Shown here in pieces: positions 60,257-64,000 of a DNA stretch of 64,000 nt. A program made the position numbers and the translations under genes. The stretch covers positions 124,001 to 188,000 of the forward strand of contig NZ_JAVJQO010000006.1 in assembly GCF_040218225.1 (NCBI RefSeq), given 5' to 3'. The notes under the pieces are model-generated. The model searched no databases and had not been told where the DNA came from. It saw nothing but the letters and a program-made list of their open reading frames with translations. Origin of the DNA: Gracilimonas sp. (GTDB lineage Bacteria > Bacteroidota > Rhodothermia > Balneolales > Balneolaceae). Numbering within the stretch: position 1 is the first letter of the stretch; every line of letters begins with the position of its first letter.

Positions 60257-60393
60257 GGTCGTTCAGTCCATCGGTTAATCGCTGTTCTTTTTGATTGATA
60301 AAAGATAGAACGACCGATTTGCGATGGACGATTTAACTCATTTCTATCTCGTTACAGCCACCCGGAACGTTGGGGAAAAAAGAGATAGAAATG
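60257..60393. other. Structured intergenic DNA with crossing inverted repeats
   Basis: Three perfect inverted pairs lie in 137 bp: GGTCGTTC (60257) with GAACGACC (60308), GTCCATCG (60266) with CGATGGAC (60322), and CATTTCTATCTC (60339) with GAGATAGAAATG (60382). The first two pairs cross each other in the order A-B-a-b, as in a pseudoknot. No reading frame of note is present. It may be an RNA element, a recombination relic or a decayed mobile-element end. Confidence 0.45.
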
Positions 60394-60436
60394 TGTACAA
60401 GAGAATAGCTTTTTTAAGCTTTCGAGGAGTTGAGTA

Positions 60437-60476
60437 GACAATTCTCCAAGGATTCTGAATCCTTGGAGAATTTGTC
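60437..60476. repeat. Strong palindromic element
   Basis: ATTCTCCAAGGATTC (60441-60455) and its complement (60457-60471) are separated by a single T and extended by GACA/TGTC around a one-base bulge. There is no T-run after it on either strand, so it is not an ordinary terminator. A repetitive extragenic palindrome is the simplest explanation. Confidence 0.6.
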
Positions 60477-60547
60477 GTTTAAAACAAACCATCTTTTTAA
60501 ACTCAAACCGTTTTCACATAAGCTGAGAAAAACCTCATCCAATAAAA

Positions 60548-60577
60548 AAGCCTCGCTCAACTTAATGAACGAGGCTT
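60548..60577 (-). terminator. Terminator of the cmk-rpsA operon
   Basis: AAGCCTCG and CGAGGCTT form an 8-bp stem with an inner TCA/TGA helix. On the minus strand it is followed by a TTTTTTATT run. It lies 27 bp after the rpsA stop codon. Confidence 0.88.
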
Positions 60578-60603
60578 AATAACTTTAGAAAGCTATTCGA
60601 GAA

Positions 60604-62634
60604 TTACTCTTCTTCGTCAGAAGATTCGTCCTCTTCTTTCTCAGCTTCTTCAGCTTTTGCTTCATCCTCGGCCTTTTTCTTCTTGGCTTTGGCAGCATCC
60701 GCTTTCTTCTGTGCTTCAGCTTTCTCTTTTTCTTCCATGTCTTTCTTCAAAGCTGCAAGACCTGACATTTCACCGAGTGTCGGAGCACCGGTTTCTGTGT
60801 TAGCACTTTCAACTTTTTTCTTGGCTTTCTTGGCTTTGTTCTTGTCAGAATCAAGCTGACTCAATTCGATGTTTTTGTTTCCTTCATCGAAGTTCAGAAC
60901 AAATGCGTCTTCAACTTTATCGCCTTCTTTATATTCGGCTTCGGTTGATTTAGCATAGCTAAGGAATGCTTCAGCACCTAATGGAAGCTTAACAAATACG
61001 CCTTTGTCGGTAGTTTTAACAACTTCACCTTCAACGGTGTTACCCGGTGCGTACTCTTCAGCATATTGTTTCCATGGGTTGTCTTCCACTTGCTTGTGGC
61101 CAAGGGTGATTCGACGGTTGTCGAAGTCAACACCAAGGATTACAACCTCGATTTCCTGATCTTTGTCAACCACTTCATTTGGATGGTCAACTTTCTCAGT
61201 CCAGCTCAGGTCAGAAACGTGAATCAAGCCATCAATACCGGGCTCGAGTTCAACGAATACTCCAAAGTTGGTAAGGTTGCGAACAACACCGGTGTGCTTG
61301 GATCCAACAGGGAAACGATCAAGGATGTCTGCCCATGGGTCATCTTCAAGCTGCTTAACACCAAGAGAGATTTTCTTCTCTTCTTCGTTGATGTTCAGAA
61401 CAATACATTCTACGATGTCATCTTTCTCAACTAATTGAGACGGATGCTTAATATGCTGTGTCCACGACATTTCAGAAATGTGGATCAGACCTTCAACACC
61501 TTTCTCAAGCTCAATAAATGCACCGTAATCAGCGATAGAAACAACGCGACCCTGTACTTTATTTCCTTCAGGATACTTCTCGTTGATAGCGTCCCATGGG
61601 TGTGGCTGAAGTTGCTTCAGACCCAGAGATACTCGCTTACTTTTCTCATCAAAATCGATAACAGCTACGTTCATGCGCTGGTCGAGTTGTACAATCTCGT
61701 GTGGATCGTCAACACGTCCCCAGGATAGATCCGTAATGTGAAGCAGACCGTCAACACCACCAAGATCGATGAATACACCGAAGTCGGTAATGTTTTTAAC
61801 AGCACCTTCGAGAACCTGACCGGCTTCGATCGTTTCGAGAATTTCTTCTCTCTGCTCCTCAAGATCAGACTCAATAAGAGCACGGTGAGATACAACTACG
61901 TTCTCAGCAGCCATATTCAGTTTAACAACCTGGAATTCCATGGTTTTGCCTACATAGGCGTCAAAGTCACGAACAGGTCGAACATCAATTTGAGAACCAG
62001 GCAGGAAGGCATCGATGCCTAATACATCTACAACCATACCACCTTTAATGCGGCGCTTGATATATCCTTCAATAATAACGCCATCGTCATGGGAAGCTTC
62101 AATTTTCTCCCATGCTTTCAGGATGTCTGCTTTACGACGGGATAGAATTAATTGTCCTTCTTTGTCTTCAACACGATCAAGGAATACTTCCACTTCGTCG
62201 CCGGGCTCCATAGCTTCAAGAGCTTCATTGGAAAACTCGTTGACCTGGATAATACCCTCAGATTTGAAACCGATATCTACAACAACGTATTTCTCATCTA
62301 CTGAGACCACACGGCCGTGTACAATTTCTTTTTCTTCAATTTCATTAAGGGTATCTTCATACATACCCACCATTTCATTGTACTCGTCATCAGAATATTC
62401 ATCGGATGGACGTTGCAGGTCTTCAAGTTTGTATACCTCTCCTTCCACGTCTCCGGAGTACACATGAGTCAATGTCTCTTTTCTCTCTTCTGCGGCTTGT
62501 TCTTCAGCTTCAGTAGCTTTTGCCTCTTCGGCTGTAGTTTCGTCTTGCTCTTCCGCTTCAGCTACTGCTGTTTCTTCAGCCGAATTTTCAGCTGTTTCTT
62601 GTTCTGCTTGTTCTTGTTTTAATTCGTCAGTCAT
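60604..62634 (-). CDS. rpsA: 30S ribosomal protein S1
   Basis: A 676-residue S1 with six S1/OB RNA-binding repeats between about residues 100 and 600, seen from the recurring G-x-V-x3-T/A-D-F/Y-G-x-F-V/I-x-L pattern (for example GAVKNITDFGVFIDLGGVDGLLHITDLSW and GVVRNLTNFGVFVELEPGIDGLIHVSDLSW). An acidic Glu/Ala-rich N-terminal extension (about 1-50) and a Lys/Glu-rich C-terminal tail (about 600-676) are longer than in E. coli S1. It recruits mRNA, which matters in this group where Shine-Dalgarno sequences are weak. It follows cmk by 57 bp. Confidence 0.98.
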   Translation of the reverse strand: MTDELKQEQAEQETAENSAEETAVAEAEEQDETTAEEAKATEAEEQAAEERKETLTHVYSGDVEGEVYKLEDLQRPSDEYSDDEYNEMVGMYEDTLNEIEEKEIVHGRVVSVDEKYVVVDIGFKSEGIIQVNEFSNEALEAMEPGDEVEVFLDRVEDKEGQLILSRRKADILKAWEKIEASHDDGVIIEGYIKRRIKGGMVVDVLGIDAFLPGSQIDVRPVRDFDAYVGKTMEFQVVKLNMAAENVVVSHRALIESDLEEQREEILETIEAGQVLEGAVKNITDFGVFIDLGGVDGLLHITDLSWGRVDDPHEIVQLDQRMNVAVIDFDEKSKRVSLGLKQLQPHPWDAINEKYPEGNKVQGRVVSIADYGAFIELEKGVEGLIHISEMSWTQHIKHPSQLVEKDDIVECIVLNINEEEKKISLGVKQLEDDPWADILDRFPVGSKHTGVVRNLTNFGVFVELEPGIDGLIHVSDLSWTEKVDHPNEVVDKDQEIEVVILGVDFDNRRITLGHKQVEDNPWKQYAEEYAPGNTVEGEVVKTTDKGVFVKLPLGAEAFLSYAKSTEAEYKEGDKVEDAFVLNFDEGNKNIELSQLDSDKNKAKKAKKKVESANTETGAPTLGEMSGLAALKKDMEEKEKAEAQKKADAAKAKKKKAEDEAKAEEAEKEEDESSDEEE

Positions 62635-62691
62635 TATGTTTGGTTATTGGTTTACCTCACAATTGACTTTCAATTGTGGGATAAGTTATGG

Positions 62692-63360
62692 TTAATTGTT
62701 TTTCTGTGTTGATATCAGTTGTTCTATCTTATTACTGATGAAAGCGACTTGTTCCTTAAACGTCATTTCGGATGTATCCACCAAAATGGCATCTTCGGCT
62801 TTTTTAAGAGGATCAGAATCTCGGTTAGAGTCTATCTCATCCCTGCCAGCAATGTTTTGTTTCACTTCTTCAAGCGTAACGTCCTTGCCTTGCGCTTTCA
62901 CTTCCTTGAATCTTCGCTGAGCTCGTGTTTCCAAATCAGCAACCATAAAAAACTTTAAAGCTGCATTGGGGAAGACGGCTGTCCCTAAATCCCTTCCGTC
63001 GGCTATATACACATCGTGTTTAACAATCTCGTGCATCAAATCATTGACAAATGCACGAACATCCGGGTTAGAAGCCACTTCACTCACATGCTCAGAAACT
63101 TCCATGCTTCTGATTTCGTCGCTTACATCACGACCATTCAAGAAGGCATGAAACTTTTCTTGTTTGAAGTGAAAGGAAATCTCACTTTCTTTCAGTGAAT
63201 CAAAGAACTGTGGTAAATCTTTGTTTGCGTCCAGATAAACTAAGGTAGCCACACGATACAACGCTCCTGAGTCAAGAAATTGAATCTGAAGGTTGGCCGC
63301 TACGGCCTTAGCTGTTGAACTTTTACCCGATCCTGCGGGTCCATCGATTACCACTATCAT
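62692..63360 (-). CDS. cmk: Cytidylate kinase
   Basis: A 222-residue CMP/dCMP kinase with the P-loop GPAGSGKSSTAKAVA (7-21), the NMP-binding region LDSGALYRVATLVYL, DGRDLGTAVFPNA, and the lid segment RAQRRFKEVKAQGKDVTLEEV. It supplies CDP for RNA, DNA and lipid synthesis. It forms the widely conserved cmk-rpsA operon, and the terminator of this pair lies near 60.56 kb. The ATG at 63360 gives the usual MIVVIDGPAG start. Confidence 0.98.
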   Translation of the reverse strand: MIVVIDGPAGSGKSSTAKAVAANLQIQFLDSGALYRVATLVYLDANKDLPQFFDSLKESEISFHFKQEKFHAFLNGRDVSDEIRSMEVSEHVSEVASNPDVRAFVNDLMHEIVKHDVYIADGRDLGTAVFPNAALKFFMVADLETRAQRRFKEVKAQGKDVTLEEVKQNIAGRDEIDSNRDSDPLKKAEDAILVDTSEMTFKEQVAFISNKIEQLISTQKNN

Positions 63361-63370
63361 AACAGATCAG

Positions 63371-63401
63371 CTAAATTAAACTTATCTTGTTAATTATTCA
63401 A
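63371..63401 (-). promoter_or_regulatory. Possible cmk promoter
   Basis: On the minus strand TTG (63401-63399) is followed after 20 bp by TAATTTAG (63378-63371), one base off the Bacteroidota -7 consensus TAnnTTTG. The cmk ATG begins 10 bp later, so the leader would be very short. Confidence 0.35.
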
Positions 63402-63408
63402 TCATTTC

Positions 63409-63439
63409 TTGTTTAATATTTTCATAACTCTTAATTTTG
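63409..63439 (+). promoter_or_regulatory. Possible rpsT promoter
   Basis: TTG at 63409-63411 and a perfect -7 box TAATTTTG at 63432-63439 are 20 bp apart, which matches the Bacteroidota promoter pattern. The rpsT ATG lies 49 bp downstream. It is back-to-back with the possible cmk promoter. Confidence 0.5.
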
Positions 63440-63488
63440 GTTTCTCGGAAAGATTCGAGGAAAAAATAATTTTAAAAGCATATTAGCA

Positions 63489-63740
63489 ATGCCAATAACC
63501 GAACAAGCCAAAAAAAGAGTACGACAGGCTGCAAAACACAGAGATCATAACCGAAGCCGTAAGTCAAAGATGAGATCTTTGGTTAAGAAAGTTTATGAAA
63601 TTGATGACAAAGCAAAAGCTGAAGAAGCTCTGAAGGAAGCTGTGTCTTACCTTGACAGAATGAGCGTGAAGGGAATTCTTCATAAAAATAATGCTGCCCG
63701 TAAAAAAGCTCAGTTAACTAAATACGTTAACAACCTATAA
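63489..63740 (+). CDS. rpsT: 30S ribosomal protein S20
   Basis: An 83-residue, highly basic three-helix protein. The core is AKKRVRQAAKHRDHNRSRKSKMRSLVKKVYE, followed by AVSYLDRMSVKGILHKNNAARKKAQLTKYV, matching S20 in length and pattern. It binds the 5' domain and helix 44 of 16S rRNA. It is 13 bp upstream of gpmI on the same strand. A clear -33/-7 promoter pair lies 50-80 bp upstream. Confidence 0.97.
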   Translation: MPITEQAKKRVRQAAKHRDHNRSRKSKMRSLVKKVYEIDDKAKAEEALKEAVSYLDRMSVKGILHKNNAARKKAQLTKYVNNL

Positions 63741-63753
63741 ATTATTAGCTGAA

Positions 63754-64000
63754 TGGCCAACGCCGAATCGAAAGCACTGCTCGTCATTTTAGATGGATTC
63801 GGGTTGGCTGAAAACCCAGATGTCAGCGCGGTAGATAAAGCTGACAAGCCTTTCATTGATTCTCTTTTCCAAAAATATCCGCACTCCAAACTCTCTGCCA
63901 GTGGAGAAAATGTAGGTCTTCCAGATGGCCAATTCGGAAATTCTGAAGTAGGCCACCTTAATATCGGAGCTGGAAGAATTGTTTGGCAGGAACTTTCCAG
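63754..64000 (+). CDS. gpmI: 2,3-bisphosphoglycerate-independent phosphoglycerate mutase, N-terminal part
   Basis: The gene runs off the window after 82 codons. The visible N-terminus has [14 protein letters not shown], with the metal-binding aspartate of the alkaline-phosphatase superfamily, and [20 protein letters not shown], whose serine (in GNSEVGH) is the phosphorylated catalytic residue. It interconverts 3- and 2-phosphoglycerate in glycolysis and gluconeogenesis. It follows rpsT by 13 bp and could be co-transcribed with it. Confidence 0.96.

Noticed and set aside
19456-60577. The similar GCCTCG/CGAGGC hairpins at 19.46 and 60.55 kb as a repeat family
   Set aside because: Both sit right after stop codons with T-runs and are best explained as ordinary terminators with convergent stems.
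1-64000. CRISPR arrays, tRNA or rRNA genes
   Set aside because: No regularly spaced identical repeats with unique spacers, and no cloverleaf or rRNA signature, were seen on reading the intergenic regions.

Overview
The window looks like a chromosomal segment from a free-living, probably marine bacterium of the Balneolales/Rhodothermota branch of the Fibrobacteres-Chlorobi-Bacteroidetes group. The evidence is indirect. Three secreted proteins end in a type IX secretion (T9SS) sorting domain with the NYPNPFNP signature. TonB/Exb and SprA-like outer-membrane motifs are present, several promoters fit the Bacteroidota -33 TTG / -7 TAnnTTTG pattern, and there are NhaD and Na+/Ca2+ exchangers. No species can be named from the sequence. 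Gene density is high. I see no tRNA, rRNA, CRISPR array, prophage or intact insertion sequence.

Layout. 0-11.6 kb is a mixed, mostly plus-strand region: the 3' end of an RND efflux pump, an AlkA-like glycosylase with an altered active site, a GH20 hexosaminidase, a Na+/Ca2+ exchanger, an amidohydrolase, OsmC, a cupin, an AIG2-like protein, and a self-regulated ArsR-SRPBCC cassette with tandem operators. 11.7-18.4 kb holds a divergent pair of very large T9SS-exported enzymes, an endonuclease/exonuclease/phosphatase-family protein and a 1406-residue 5'-nucleotidase, together likely degrading extracellular nucleic acid. 18.4-26.5 kb is minus strand: an ECF sigma factor with a zinc anti-sigma factor, a pterin pair (PTPS plus FolE2), a PL10 pectate lyase, and a PstS-like lipoprotein directly followed by a giant two-component sensor.

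26.7-30.1 kb is an arsenic operon (arsR-arsM-arsC-DUF6428-acr3) with one operator at the start of arsR and a second matching operator inside the operon. 30.4-36.3 kb is a TonB-dependent receptor followed by an internally duplicated T9SS surface protein, preceded by five direct repeats at exact 11-bp spacing. A shorter version of this array precedes the 5'-nucleotidase, which suggests a shared OmpR/PhoB-type regulon. 36.3-48.7 kb is housekeeping and envelope: ftsH, thiL, an ExbB-small membrane protein-ExbD-ExbD energy-transducing set, a large outer-membrane barrel, a DsbD-type reductase and rpsF-rpsR-rplI.

48.8-58.1 kb carries the membrane arm of complex I in two pieces (nuoJK and nuoLM-PCD-nuoN). 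These are separated by an oppositely oriented NhaD antiporter and outer-membrane barrel gene, and a pterin carbinolamine dehydratase is embedded between nuoM and nuoN. 58.2-64 kb has uppP, a MoxR ATPase, a 550-bp intergenic region rich in inverted repeats, the cmk-rpsA operon, rpsT and the start of gpmI.

The most interesting leads are the phased operator arrays linking the TonB receptor to the nucleic-acid scavenging locus, the second internal ArsR operator with Cys-Cys tails on three ars proteins, the PstS-sensor kinase pair, and the structured intergenic DNA upstream of rpsA.
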